This document shows positions 12,629-25,533 of a DNA stretch of 64,000 nucleotides, piece after piece (the stretch's first letter is position 1; each line of letters opens with the position of its first letter). This stretch comes from Rhodamnia argentea (lineage: Eukaryota; Streptophyta; Magnoliopsida; Myrtales; Myrtaceae): NCBI RefSeq assembly GCF_020921035.1, contig NC_063157.1:22089015-22153014 (forward strand), given 5' to 3'. The position numbers and the translations under genes were made by a program. Under the pieces are notes generated by a model, which searched no databases, was not told the origin of the DNA, and worked only from the letters and a program-made list of their open reading frames with translations.

Positions 12629-15600
12629 CTAGAAACTGCTAATGACTTGATCTGTAAAAGGAAATGGGTAGGGCAAACACACCAGCAAACCTAAGAACAA
12701 CACTAAAACTCCAAGGGCAACGTCCTTCTGGTCGGGATCAGTGATTTCCTCTGAGAGAGGTGCAATCGGGCCCCGTTGCAGGAAGAATATCAAAGCTAAC
12801 CAGTAAAACGCAACATCGTTGAACAGAGAGGACAGTCCAAGAAGCACAATTGAGGCAGCTGTAAATCGAGCAGAAGCCTGCACGATTGAGAGCCATTTTA
12901 ATGTACAGAACAGTTTCCCAGTTACTCTTTTTTCTACCCAAACTCCTGATCTTTTGATAGGGAAAAAAATGGAGCAGATATAGTCGAAGTCCAGGATCAT
13001 ATGTTAGGCAAGTGAAAGAGCTTCTCACTAAAAGATGCCCTTTCTGGTTTAATTTGAGAACTACCAACACACCCATACATGCACCAAACACCCATCACTA
13101 AATCTTTAAAGGCATACCTTTCTTCCCCAGATGGCAAATGATATTCGCCCTCCATCAAGCTCCCCCGCAGGGATACTGTTGATCGCATTTATAAGAAGTC
13201 CAGCCCATGCCCATATAACAAGAGGATTGACAGATATGGGAGTGCCTTCTTTCAAAACATTCCCAAGAAGAAGCTTTGCTGTAAAGAAAGAATTATTTTT
13301 AATGCCATTATAGTGTAGTCAGAAGCTTTTTGGAAGATCTTGCAGCTAGTGAATGGTGATGTACAAACAATAACACACACGAATATATTATCCTAAATAT
13401 GATCCAGCCATTTAAATTCTCTCCTTCATAAACACACCAATTACCATAGTTTTCCTATGGCTGCATACTTAAAAAAAAAACAAAACAAAACTATTAGCTT
13501 TAATTTTCACTTTTTAAGAGAGCTTCACCTATTCCTCCGGCAAGAAATGACTCATGGAACACAGAAGCATCAACCACAACGCCAAGCCCATCTGTGGGAG
13601 GTAAAAAGAATCCTAAAAGCAAAAGCACGAGACCCACGGAAAATCCAGCCAAAGGTCCTGCCACTGCAACCTTCAGAAGATCTTCACGCTTGGGCACAAT
13701 ATTGACAATTCTCGTTATAGCACCAAAAGAGCCTATCTGCCACCAACGGAATTCATTAGACAATGCAAATGATTTACATAGACACTCAAGAACATCGCCT
13801 TTGTGCTTGCAAACAAAGACCTTTGCAGCACAAGGAGATGCTTGCTGTTGCATCACTGAGATTGCACTAGCTAAACGAAAAACAGTTCATAAATGCCAGC
13901 CAAAAGAGATAAAAGAAGTGCTTGGAGGTAATACCAATAGATGGCATAGAAACAAACAAGCCATCACCTAGAACCTTGACTGTTTATAAGGGCATCATCT
14001 ATCATGTAGCCTAGCTGTTTTATCTTTTTAGAAAATAAAAATATTACTAGCACTTCAGCAACACTATAATTCTTTTTGCTCCTGATGGTGGCAGTGCAGG
14101 CTGATGCTTTGAAGCAAAATCCCTAGTGCTCATAGTGACAAAAAGTGATCTGCTTTAGTCTGAATGTGCAGCATCATCGGTGTATGATTTCCACAGATCC
14201 TGAAAGCACATTTCATACGGTTCAAGTGGCAAGATCATGTGATTAGTCTGCAAATCTCAAAGGACTCAAATCTCTAAGATGTCTCAATGATGCCCGAGGT
14301 CACAATAAATCTTCCAGAATGTTGCAGCTGGAGAAGGAAGGACTTCCAAAAGAAATTGTATCTTCAGGTGATTAGAATTCAAATTGGGATCAGAACTCAT
14401 TCCCACAAGACAAATTTAGAGTATCCATGAAAGGGAAAAGAAAGAAGGGGGGGAATATTTTCAGCCAGATGACAAGGAACTGAAACTTCTACATTTCAGA
14501 ACTAGCTCTTCTTATGGATATGAGTATACGACCATTCACAGATCACTGAAGGCTTTAGTTTCAACCTCAAGCAAGCAGTATTCCATGATTAGGACCTTTC
14601 ATCTAGAAAAAGCAATTAATTACCGTGAATGGGAGCCTTTTACCATGCCAATACTACCACTTTGTTTGTGGACATTGTTTGTGGACAAGTGTAAAGTGTA
14701 ATAGCCTTATAGTGTACATTGGAGGATTGTCTACTCTTCTCTTGCAAAAGTTTGTGTGAGATGGAAAATCCATAGATCTCACCTGCCAACTGGGAACAAA
14801 GTATGGCACTCCAAGCTTAACTCCACTGTTCTTTGCCACTAGAATATGGCTGAGCTCGTGGACCCCCAGAATTAGTGAAGTTACAAGGGCTCCAGGTAGA
14901 CCATCCCTCAACAAGTCGAGGTTGTCAAATGTCGACCTGAAGCAGTAGCAAATATATCGAAATATATATCTTTCTATGAAGAAGAAGAAAATGCCATTGC
15001 GAACTAGACAATGTCAATGTTTCAAGAAGGAAAGAGAAGATAACTGTCCTTCTCTGGCTAAATCATATGCCACATGTCCCGGGAAAAAAATGCTTTTGCT
15101 CTGAGTAAGTAATGAATCAGCAAAGATTAAATTACATACAATAAGTTGGACTGTAGCACAGGCACATTCCGCAGAAGTAAAGTGAACACTGTGACCAATC
15201 CAAAAGCCCCTGCAGCAAACCACTCAGGGACAGCTGCAAAAAGGAAAAAAAACGATGTTGACATCATCATTGATTAGTAAGTTGTTCAATGACCACAAAC
15301 TGTCCCACACTATTGATGACTAATCTGAAGATATTATCAATGAGAAATGCAGGGAAAGTTCCAAAATTACCAGTTGTCTCTGGTTGCAGAGTCATCCTTG
15401 GAACAACAACTGCCACAGGTTTATTATCTTCTTGATTGACCAAAAGGAAAAGCTTATATTGATCCCCGAATTTATTCTGTACATGGGAAAGTGCATGGAA
15501 TGTGAGGTCACAAATAAGAAACTTAAAGAAGTCATTGAACAATGTGAAAGGAGGAGGATGATACCTGCATCCTCGTTGATATCTTTTCATAACTGTTGGC

Positions 15601-17568
15601 AGGCTGCCCCCTGAGGTTACCCTTAAACAACACTCCACCCTGGCAAAGGCAAAAGAGAAGCCTGAAACACTTGGCAAATACTTATATAAAACACAAGTTA
15701 TAGCTAGATGGCATTAAAAAGATAAGAGGCATAAATTAACCTGGTTGCAGAAATCTCGATGCTAGATTATTATGTTATTTTAGAAATTTGCCATACTCAA
15801 TCAGATCTCCGAAGTCGAATTTTTGTTGCATTATACCCATTCACTTCTTTCAGAATCAGAATCTTCTCTAAATAGTATGCAATAAACACAGAAGAAACCT
15901 CCTATGTGTGCATACCTCATATGGCTCCTGACTGGTCACAAAAAATGTGTCAAAGCCAAATACTTGATCCTTAAGAACTTCAATTGTCTCCTTCGAGATC
16001 CTCATAGACTCATCTAGTTGTTGTGGCTAGATCAAAAACAAGTTTTGGAACAAAGTTAAATATAGGAACATGAACATGTGCATGCAGGAAGAGGGAGACT
16101 GTCAGAGAGTGTAGAGAGATCTAAAGTCCATAGCAGATGAATATTGCAATATAGTTGTCATGACTACCTTCACACCTGGCAGAGGCGAGCCACTAGCAAT
16201 TTGTATATCATCAACACCCTGTTCAAGTACCACCCAACCAATTAGGATGAACCAAACCAATTTCCAGTGTCTGCTTAGTGTTAGAAGATAGCCTAAAGAA
16301 CAACTTGTAAGCAGATTGTACATATCAGAATGTATCGAAAAAATTAAAACGCATCCATGTACAACAAAAGTACCACTTTAGATATTGACTCATGACAATT
16401 TACATGATACCGACAAAAGAAAATTGGAGCTCCACTTATATTGGCCGATCAAAATCAATAGGCACCTGGATTCCATCTTGTGACTTATTTTCTGATCCAC
16501 TATTGATGCTTTCATCTGTGCCTGAAGACTGAGGACCAAGCTGCCCTTCCTTAAAGGAATTTGCAGAAGATGCTTTTTCTCTGTCCTCGTGTACTTCTTT
16601 CTCCTAAAAGAGAAAATGCAATTAAACTAGATGATTAGTATGTAGGATGCTTATTAAATACAAAGATGAGAGAGAGAGCAGATGGCATGATTCACTCAAT
16701 GCCCAAATTTATTGTGCAAACACCACATAGAGTAAATGGAAGGGAAGAAGTCCAGCGCAAAGCCATGCTCGTCCCAATGGTTTTAGCTTTTTCCCACGGC
16801 AGGAATTCGGTAAAATAGTTCCAAGCTATCTACTTGAAAGCGAGAACAAATTTTCCTACTGCAAAATGAGAATTAGTTCTCCGTCTACCTAAATCCTCAA
16901 AGCTGAGTTTTTCTAGAACTGACACTGCATCTCCCCGATCATGTTCATGGAAAATTAAACTACTGAAGGTCACGATACGCAAGATTTCACGGATTCGAGC
17001 AGATTAGATGAAAGCAAAAACTGAATTTCACAGGAAACGGACAAGAAACCAAAAATTCAAAGCCGAACTAGCAGATAAAAGCTCAAGCCCAACCTCATTA
17101 GAGAGCCTTCCATTAAAATTTTTCAAACATAGTAAAGCAAAACGGAGGCATGTCTAAACAATCAAGCGTCCTGCTTTCAAACTTCAAAATCACAACATCC
17201 GTCCGCGTGTTCCTGATGCTAAAATTAACTGAAAAACATAAAGTACCCTATCGTCATTGCTCTCCGGTTCAGTTTCCGTTTCCGTCACTCTACATAGAAA
17301 CCTCCTCGCGCTGCATGATCTTAACTTCGAACTGCAACGCCGACATCAAAACTATTCAATCGTCGTATCCAAATGCTCAAGCTACAGAACCACGAACAAC
17401 ACAGCAAACCTGCTACCTCGAGACGTTCAGCTTCAAGCCGCTCCGACCGAAACGTTCATGCCGGGAGATTACAGAAGAATCGAACCAGGGTCGGAGACGA
17501 AGGTCGCAGCACGAGCCGCACTGCGATAACGATGCTAAATTCCCGCGAAAAGTGGCAGAAACACTCAT
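12629..17568 (-). CDS. EGY2: Chloroplast membrane site-2 metalloprotease EGY2
   Basis: Intramembrane zinc protease of the chloroplast, of the EGY (S2P) family. Twelve exons, leftward: 17417-17568, 17247-17310, 16466-16603, 16168-16218, 15916-16026, 15565-15639, 15371-15476, 15140-15233, 14783-14936, 13529-13736, 13118-13278 and 12629-12877. All are GT-AG and in phase; 520 aa. The N-terminus (MSVSATFRGNLASLSQCGSCC) is Ser/Cys-rich and transit-peptide-like, followed by an acidic linker. The zinc motif is HELSH at 290-294 (many relatives have HELGH), and the second metal-site motif NSIPAGELDGG is at 418-428. Hydrophobic segments surround both and fill the last exon, which holds FFLQRGPIAPL. The conserved block SGSPLPGVKP and FGFDTFFVTSQEPYEGG mark EGY2 rather than EGY1. 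Exons 1 and 2 lie outside long open frames and were found by comparison with the Arabidopsis protein from memory; exon 2 is the least certain. Confidence 0.93.
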
Positions 17569-19025
17569 TCTCAAAAGTAATGGTGACGATTGGCGATCTC
17601 CAGAAAATTCGAGACAAATGTCGAGCCTTACGTGAACGTGGAAGAAGCCATCTTTGGTGTGGCTTCGACCATGAAGATTTCTAAGAGTCTGAAGAAGATC
17701 TTATCTTTTCGAGGCAAAGGAATTATCCGTTTTTGTTTTTTTTTTTTTTTTTTTGGCCTTTTCGTTGCTCAAATACCCGCCCGCAGATTTTTCTTTTTCT
17801 CGCTTTCGACGTGGCAGTGCGAACCTAGGTGCACGATTCATGAACAGACACGTGTCGGAATATTTGCCTCTAAACTGATTTCCTTTTTGTCGCAAAGAAA
17901 ACAAAGACCGCGCTTATTACTGATTTATTTTATGTGAAAATAACGTTCCATTTACTTTCTCGAAATACGAAAAAAAAAAAAAGAATATCTTACTTTAACA
18001 GCAAATTAAGAGAAATCCTCGACAATTTCACAACAAAATAAGCTCCAATCACATGCTCAACGAGCATAAACACCAAAATCGATAGTCAATCACCGAATTC
18101 GTCTTCGATAATGAGCACGCATCGAGATCTCCATCTGTTGCCACGGTTTTGCCTTTCAACGGTGCACGTCTAGATTTGGTGTTCCCAACACCATCATCGA
18201 GTGAAATGAAAAAGCTGAATGAGCACAGATTTGACACATGTGAGAGAGAAACATTCACGAAGACCCTTTGATCTCTTTTGAAACTGGACTTGTTCACCAA
18301 CTAAACCCCGAAAATATATGCGCAAAAAAAATCCTAAGTTTAAATTAGATCGGGATAGAAATCTCCTCGAAAATGGGAGAGAGAAACTTGCATATCTAGA
18401 TTAAATCGGAAGAGAAAAGTTTCCAAAGAGTGAAAAAAGCAAGAAAAGAAAATAGAGTATCAAAACATTCGAAAAAAAAAAATGGAGAGGAATGATAGAT
18501 CTAGCTGAACCCTCCCATCCATAGAGGTTGAAGAAGAAAGTGCGTGAAAATAAAAGAGAGAGGAAAATTAAAAAAAAAAAAAAAAACTAGGGCGGACGGT
18601 GGTTTTTTTATTGGTTTGCAAATTGATTTTGGTATAAATATGACCAAAGAAAATTTGATTTTGGTACATAATATACAATACCATTTTTTAAATGCAATTT
18701 TTCTCAAAATTTAAGATATAACCCTATTTTTTTGGCAATTAACTAGCTCAGATTAATTCTTATGGGAAGAAAAACATAATATGTAATTTGTATAAAACTC
18801 ATCATCGTTATTATCATTGTCTATTGGTGTTTTCATTCTAGTTCTGGCCCAATTGGGCAAGCATAGGCCCAAAAGAATAAAGTTTCTTTGATCGAGCTTA
18901 AAAGAAACTTCCGCAGCAAAGCCTAGGCGCTCTTCGGCCCATCGGGTTAAGTGAGACGCCGTTTAAGGTGTGACCCGGTTCAATTAAACACATGGCACTT
19001 AAAACATAGCGGGATGATAGACACA
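17569..19025. other. EGY2 upstream region and intergenic DNA
   Basis: Holds the presumed EGY2 promoter (no clear TATA box), long T and A runs (near 17738, 17970, 18470, 18570) and no recognisable gene. Confidence 0.45.
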
Positions 19026-19360
19026 AATAATCTCCGAACTTCGACTCAAATGTGTGATACGGTTCGTGAACTTTAAATTTATTCAACGTGGTCTCCGAAT
19101 TTTAGCCCAATGTGTAAAATCGTCCCCGAACTTTAAATTTGATCAATGTGATCCCTAAACTTTTATTACATGTTCGATCCAGTCTTCGGATTGTATAAAA
19201 ATGTCCGGTGTTGTACTTACGTTGAACATTTTCATACAGCTCAATGTCTAAATTGAACATATACCCAAAGTACCGAGACGGCACTACACACTGGACTAAA
19301 ATTCGGGAAGCGCATTGAATAAAATTTAAAATTCATGGACCACATTGCACATGAAGTCAA
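19026..19360. mobile_element. Foldback/TIR MITE, 'CCGAACTTTAAATTTG' family, degenerate copy
   Basis: The left arm repeats the unit ccgaactttaaattt-gatcaatgtgatcc, and the right arm carries its inverse (aattcgggaagcgcattgaataaaattt). It shares arms with the copies at 30186-30446 and about 33049-33200. No coding capacity. Confidence 0.55.
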
Positions 19361-20231
19361 TGATCATTGACCATTCGTGTCATTTACCCAAACATAGCAC
19401 ATGCTATTTGTATTGCCTCGTCGTTTAGCGTGTTGCCATATCGGTAATATATCAATACGCGCAGCTTTGCTCTCATGCTAAAATCTTCACGGGGTAGGAA
19501 ATCGCCGAGGCGTATCACATGCCGCTTCTCGCTCGACTCCGATCCAAGAAATTAGAAGCAATCGCGGTCGCTATTCGGTTTGGGCTATTGGTCGCGGGAG
19601 GGGAAAACGAATGGACCTTAGACCATAAAGGTTTTAGGATCCGAAAACGGTTTCGTCGAAATCTCGAAAACATCGAATTACTTCGACCTCATCTCTATCC
19701 GGTTCGGATGACTTTCCCACTCCTACTCTTTCCATTCTTTACCCGGCCGCTCATCGACGGAGGAAGTGGACCGGCGTCTCTCGCCGGTGCAAAGAAGCCC
19801 TAATACAGAATTTGTTTTGACTCTGGTCCCCACGACATGGCAGAAGGGTCAACGGAAACGAAGGTTTATCCGACATCGATCGGAACATCGTATTAAGAAA
19901 GGGACACAAGTATGAACACGATCAATTTCCGCGTTAACGCTAAGCATCGCAATCTTTGTCGCCGATGGCTGCACAGCCGTTCTTTATCGTCCTCTCGGGA
20001 CTCGGTCCGAGGCTTATCTTATCTCAGAGAGGTCAAACATCGGCAGAACAGTGCACAACGGTCGCAATTTTTCACTTGCATCTCCATACCTTTTTTACTC
20101 TTTTTTTTTTGTCTAAGAATGGTTTCGAAATGACGCGACCAAATCAAAATCACATATGGTGGCCCCCGAACGAGGATTGCATTTTCCCGGAGTATGATCT
20201 CAACTATTAGAATGAATATAAGCTGCAAGTC
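19361..20231. other. Intergenic; no gene recognised
   Basis: A plus-strand frame at 19519-19803 (Arg-rich, 94 aa) starts with ATG but has no domain I recognise and no supporting context. Otherwise nothing stands out. Confidence 0.35.
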
Positions 20232-20981
20232 GAAATAATTACGGTAAAATTACCAAAAAAATTCTAAACATATTTCAGTTATACCAATTCAGGTTATAAA
20301 TCCTTTTTTTTTCCCATTCAATCCTAAACCTTTGATATTTATACTAATTCAATCCTACCAGCCAATTTTGGCCGGTTGGCCTTGACTTAGAGCTTTTTTT
20401 AATAATATTCTTATATTTTTTTAATTTTCTCTTTTCTTGTCTTTTCTTTAGTTTTTTTTTTTCGGGACTTAGCCCAGCAAAGATCGCCAGCCCTAAGTCC
20501 GAGGGAAGAAAAAAAAATATAACAAATAACTTATTATAATATATTTTTTTAAAGTCCACGTCAACGAATTTCAACCAAAACCGATCGAATGGATCGAATC
20601 AGCATAGATGCAAAAAGTTTGGAACCGAATTGGTAAAAAAATGTTTAGAAAATAATTAACACAATTACAATAGATTTATGACTTATTTTGTAATTCTATT
20701 AAATAATTACCAAATCAGTCTTAAACGAATGCACAAATGTCAATTTAATCACAAACTTTCCAATGTTGCCAGTATAATCCTACACTTTTCGGTTGCTATC
20801 ACAAAATTACTGATTTGACGTGGCCATCCTACGTGGCATTCTAAAATAGACAACTTCACTTGAAACAACATCTTAAGTGGCACTCTAAAGTAGACGGCTT
20901 CACTCGAAACAATGTCGCACAAATGTTTAGGATTACATTGACAAAATTGAAAAATGTAGGACTAAATTAGTAATTTTCTCA
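20232..20981. mobile_element. MITE, interrupted by a second MITE
   Basis: Outer element made of 20232-20242 plus 20711-20981. The left end gaaataattaccaaatcagt pairs with the inverse of the right end ctaaattagtaattttctc. The flanks ctgcaagtc (20223-20231) and ctgtatgtc (20982-20990) look like a diverged 9-bp target duplication. Inside, a unit of about 40 bp is tandemly doubled (20834-20914). Confidence 0.6.
20243..20700. mobile_element. Mutator-like MITE (common family), copy 1
   Basis: 458 bp with imperfect terminal inverted repeats (ggtaaaattacc-aaaaaaattc at the left, inverse of gacttattttgtaattctatt at the right). It is flanked by a perfect 10-bp direct repeat aaataattac (20233-20242 and 20701-20710). 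The 9-10-bp target duplication suggests a Mutator-type transposase. It sits inside another MITE. Confidence 0.75.
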
Positions 20982-20990
20982 CTGTATGTC

Positions 20991-21698
20991 TTTGTGGGAG
21001 CGCTTTCCGCTTTTATGATTCAAATGATCTACATATATAAATGAGAATCAACAAGAGTGAAAAGGTTTTTTAAACCATATTGTATTGATAGAGAAGATGA
21101 TTAACTGCACATAATATCTATTCTACTTATTAAAGGGATTATGAAAAAAAAAAATACTAGAATACAATATATGCTTATTTGCTCTTATAACCATCATATC
21201 ATTCAATTAATTAAAGCGTGACATTCTTTTTTTTATAGTTAAGTCTAGCATAATTATCAGGGTCTGATTTTGTGTATATGTATATATATTAGTATGTTCA
21301 CATGTTAATTTCTTTAATTTTTGAACGTCATTGACAAAATCTAGTCATGAAAGCAGGTCACCAACCGTCTCCCGTGTAATACTATTAATCTAACTTGAGA
21401 CAACAAAATGGGCACTATGCTTCTAGATGCACTTCCCAACTTATCTCTCCCCGGTCAAGATGCTGCCGCCTTTGATATCTACATGCTTAACGTCATCTCA
21501 ACTTCGGATTAGTTTAGAAATATGATTTTTTTAACACTGACATAACTATTACATTGGTTTCCCACAAGCAACCCTAATCCAAAATAACACGTGGAAACAT
21601 CTATGGGATAAGGTAATCATTGCTAATATTGTATATACCCGGGTTGATTGCCATTGCTCGCTAAAACTATGCCTTCTCCGCGACATTTTATGTGCGAT
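20991..21698. other. Intergenic; no gene seen
   Basis: AT-rich with a short TATA-rich dinucleotide run near 21275. No gene or repeat family recognised. Confidence 0.4.
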
Positions 21699-22145
21699 AA
21701 TTAGACTTGTCAAAATGAATCATAAATTTATTTCTTAACACATATATGATGGGCTAAGTTTTTATACGGGTTTGTTATGTTATATTCAATAAATGATTCA
21801 TAAATAGGTTTAAACATCATATGGGTGTTAAATGGACCATAAATGAGTTTATAATTTACTCAGACCTAAGCCAACTCCATAAGTCTCTCTTCATTCTTAC
21901 ACTCACTCACTCTGCACTCTTATCTCGGTTTATATACGAGTCATTCCTAAATTTGATTAAACATGGAAGTATTTTATGAACATGAGTCGGGGTATGTGTT
22001 GTGTATGAATCGGATCGGGCATCGGCCACTAGATACATTGCATGAAAATATGTAAAACAAACGGATTAAATTGGTCTATTTAGATCGGACCATTTTCAAC
22101 CTGGCCCAAACTCGACTAGACCCGACCCACTCGTTTAACCAGTGT
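21699..22145. mobile_element. TIR repeat, 'agacctgtcaaaatg' family, copy 1
   Basis: Begins tagacttgtcaaaatgaatc and ends cgacccactcgtttaacc; it shares its length and internal order with 32202-32617. Terminal bases are inverted relative to each other. Non-coding, and probably a non-autonomous DNA transposon. Confidence 0.55.
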
Positions 22146-23912
22146 AGCGGAAATTAAAGGATTTTCATACGGCAAGAGGATTTAATGCTGCTCTCTGTAC
22201 ACGCGAAAATGTTTCTTTTCACGATCGACTTGCAAATTTCTCCCCATGAAACCTTTCTTAAATGGGGAAAAAAAAAAAACCTTCGACCGATGTGAGCTAG
22301 CACCTCTATCAGAAGTCTTGAATACTAAACTGATCGGACCGGTCAATCCGGTGCGGTTTTCGAAACCCCGATCACAAGGAGATGGGAGTTTGGATCAAGG
22401 TGGAAATAAGGAACCGTGAAGCAAAGCAAAGGGCACTCGTGTCACGGACAATGGGGAACCTTTCACGATGTCGGCACATGGTGCCAAAACCATGTGGTTG
22501 AGCAAAACATGAAATCATACGTTTGTAGATTACAAGTTTACAACTCCTAGAATCAATCCTGGACGCATGTATAAAAGTTTTTTCATCCGTCGCCACCACT
22601 TCCCGGAAAAAAAAAAGGCAAAAGGTGAAGGAACTTCGTTTGTCGTGTTCGTACAATGCAATCCTTAATTGATTTTTTTTCTTTTTGTTTCGAAGATCCT
22701 TAAGTGATCTACTTGTAATAAATATTCGAGTTATTATTGCGTATGTCGACATTAGTGGCCATGTTAGATCACCTTTTTCAGTTGGTAGGTGCGGAATTTT
22801 CTTGGAACCGACAATTCATGCTGCCATCCTTTAGATTTTTGTTAAGGAAAAGTAAGAAGAGGTGACCCCTAAGAAAAGATTGAGAGAGAGATGAAGAAGT
22901 GCGAATCGTTAACTCCTCCCTAAATGGGATCGGCCACGCAATGTGATTCGTTTGGTTTTCGAAATTCAAACTCATTTTTTCGGAAGAATTTTCAGCCCAC
23001 GCTCGAGACTTTGACTTAATTCCAAAAGTCACAATCTCCATCCAAAATAGTGCTAGCACGTTAACGTTGACTCGTTTCCTAGAGTCCCTAGTCACAAAAA
23101 CATCGCTCGATAAAGATACGGGTGTACTCCAAGCATTAAAAAAGTCCAGATTTCCATTAAGAATCCCCGACGCGACTTAGAATGACCAAGTTTTACATCA
23201 TTCGAACTCCGATCGATCAACCATCCGTGCGCGGGCTCTCTGTCTAATTTCCCAATTCTGTCATTCCGCACACAAGGCAATTTATCTCTTGAACTACGTT
23301 AAGTTCGATTTTGTTGGCACCAGAAATCGGCCTAGACTTCAGATAGTCAGAAGGCCCATAAGAGTGGCATGCACATAAAGGGCCTGGAATATATAACATA
23401 GGTCGGCGGCTAATAAAGTGTCATGGTCGACACTTGACCAAATGAAACGTTGATGACATCGCAAGATCAGTACGTGATACCAAGGGATAAGCAGAATAGA
23501 TAAGTCTGAATGTTCAACCGTCCGATGGATAAGAGAGCAATTACCGAAGCCAACCCGAGAACTTAGGGATATAATGTATAAAAGTAACCTCTATCGATGG
23601 TTGCAACTTGTACCTCACTATAAATAGTCGAAGACAAAGGCCACAATCAATATCACTTATCAGTTTTACTCCACAATTCACTTTATCTGCTTTACTTTCA
23701 TTGCATTTGTTAGATTTATCTTAGTTAGCTTAGTTAATTCATGTTTGGAGTAGCCGCAAGAACCTGATAAATCACCAAATCCAAATGCTCCACGCATTTG
23801 TTGAAAAATCTTTCGTCATAGAAATTTCCGGCAAAACAAATCTACATATCACTTGCAAGACCATTCTTAGATTATTCTGAGAATGTCGAAATTCGCACCG
23901 CTTGTGTATCAA
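22146..23912. other. Intergenic; possible LTR-like promoter segment
   Basis: No gene recognised. The stretch 23312-23700 begins tgttggcacc and has a good TATA box (ctataaatag near 23620) followed by a pyrimidine-rich leader, as in an LTR. No matching end or target duplication was found. Confidence 0.35.
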
Positions 23913-24345
23913 GAAAACTATCCAAAACGTCATAAATCTATTATAGGTTCGCTAATTCAGTCATAAACCTTTTGATTTTATCAATTGAGTCCTAAACCTT
24001 TTTCTTTTTTGCCAATTGAGTCCATCCAATTAATTTAGTTGAAAATTGCCGACGTATCGTCGGCTACTGAGATAAGAAATAAAAAGGAAAAAGAAGGAAA
24101 AAAATGAACAAAACTAATTAAAAATTCGATAAAATATTAAAATTTTATTAAAAATTATCCACGTCACCACCGACCGTGTCACATAGGATGACCGGTGTCT
24201 ACGTTCGCGATTTCCGAACAAAATTGATCGGATGGAATTAATTAACAAAATATGAAAATGTTCAAGATTAAATTGCCAAAATTAAAAAGGTTTATGGCTC
24301 GACGGGTAAAAACGTAACATGTTTAGGACTTTTTTGACAATTTTC
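23913..24345. mobile_element. Mutator-like MITE (common family), copy 2
   Basis: Left end gaaaactatccaaaacgtca and right end ggacttttttgacaattttc are inverted repeats of the common family. The middle carries the shared block around ccacgtcaccaccgaccgtg and its inverted partner. The flanking duplication is unclear. Confidence 0.65.
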
Positions 24346-25114
24346 TTTTTCATATCAGTTTTCTATAGGCCAGCTCACCTAAGTTATGTCAAAATTCGTG
24401 TTAGCTATGAAGGCATTGTACTAGGTGGATATACAATATGGTTTTGCGATTTCTCATTACTCAGATGCGGTTGATAAAAAAAGTACATCTGACATATATT
24501 TAAAAAGTACATATTTTCAAGCATGATAGATTTATCAATTACACGCGATCAATCCGTGCTCTCATCATAAAGTTACACCCGCAGCCCGTTTGCCACTTAA
24601 TAAATTCGGGACGGGATCATGTGGGAAGGAGCGTGGGGGGCATATGCACTAAAACGCATGTCGGATCAGGGGCATGTCACGTGCTCAGCCGCGTGACCAG
24701 CTGGGAGTTGGACTTCATGGGGAAGAAAAGGCAGCCGCCGATTTGGATGCCACCGAGCCGACTCTGGCCCCCACCCCCCCATCAGCGTGCCGACACGTGT
24801 CCCACACGATGGCGGTGTGATTGGCTTGGCGCAACATCGGAAGCGGTAAACGCGGTGATTGAGTCCAACTCGGAGAAGCTTCTTATCTTCCGCGGCCGAG
24901 TCCATCCTCCTCTCCACAGAATGCACAAGAAACGCTTACTCCGTATGAGTCTGACCGAATTACACATTTATAGTTATTTGCGAATTGTTTATCTATAAAT
25001 ATATTGTAAAAATTCAACACCTTGACATCCGACGTCTATGTTTTTGAAAATCACAGTAGACTTCTCAAACTTTGAACTGTTTGTCAAGTACCTTACAAAA
25101 CCCGCTACACCCGC
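24346..25114. other. Intergenic with a short GC-rich stretch
   Basis: 24600-24930 is much richer in GC than its surroundings and contains gacacgtgtcc, a G-box or ABRE-like core. Open frames exist on both strands but none shows a domain. It could be a promoter or a leftover exon. Confidence 0.35.
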
Positions 25115-25524
25115 GAGAAACATTATCCAAAAAGTTATAAATTTATTACGTTTTAGCAAACACTTTGGCCGGTTTAGTCCTCCGACTAATTTTGATAGGA
25201 AATTATTCGCGTGGACATCGCTTCGTGATTGGCGAGGGTCGTGACCCTTACCCACAGCCAACAAGGGCTTTGCAGTCCTCACCCGCCCTCGCTTGTAGCC
25301 AAGCCTCGTTCGGTGGCCGACGCCCTTGCATACCCTCAATATTAATAAAATAATAAAAAAATAAAATTTATTTTCATGTCGGTATCGATTGTGCCACTTG
25401 GGACGGCCGACATCCACGTCAATAACTTCCTACTAAAATCGATCGGAATGACTGAATTGTCAAAAGGTTTAGGAATAAATTAATCAAATTGTAATAATTT
25501 TATGATTTTTTGGATAATTTTCTC
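25115..25524. mobile_element. Mutator-like MITE (common family), copy 3
   Basis: 410 bp. The termini gagaaacattatccaaaaag and (inverse) gagaaaattatccaaaaaat agree at nearly every base. The flanks tacacccgc (25106-25114) and aatacccgc (25525-25533) form a 7-of-9 target duplication. The centre has the GC-rich cggcgaggg-type core of the family. Confidence 0.75.
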
Positions 25525-25533
25525 AATACCCGC

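Noticed and set aside
17150-17684. Three overlapping plus-strand frames
   Set aside because: They are antisense to EGY2 exons 1 and 2, which match the known N-terminus.
19519-19803. 94-codon plus-strand frame
   Set aside because: No domain, promoter or relative recognised, and its composition is like the surrounding DNA.
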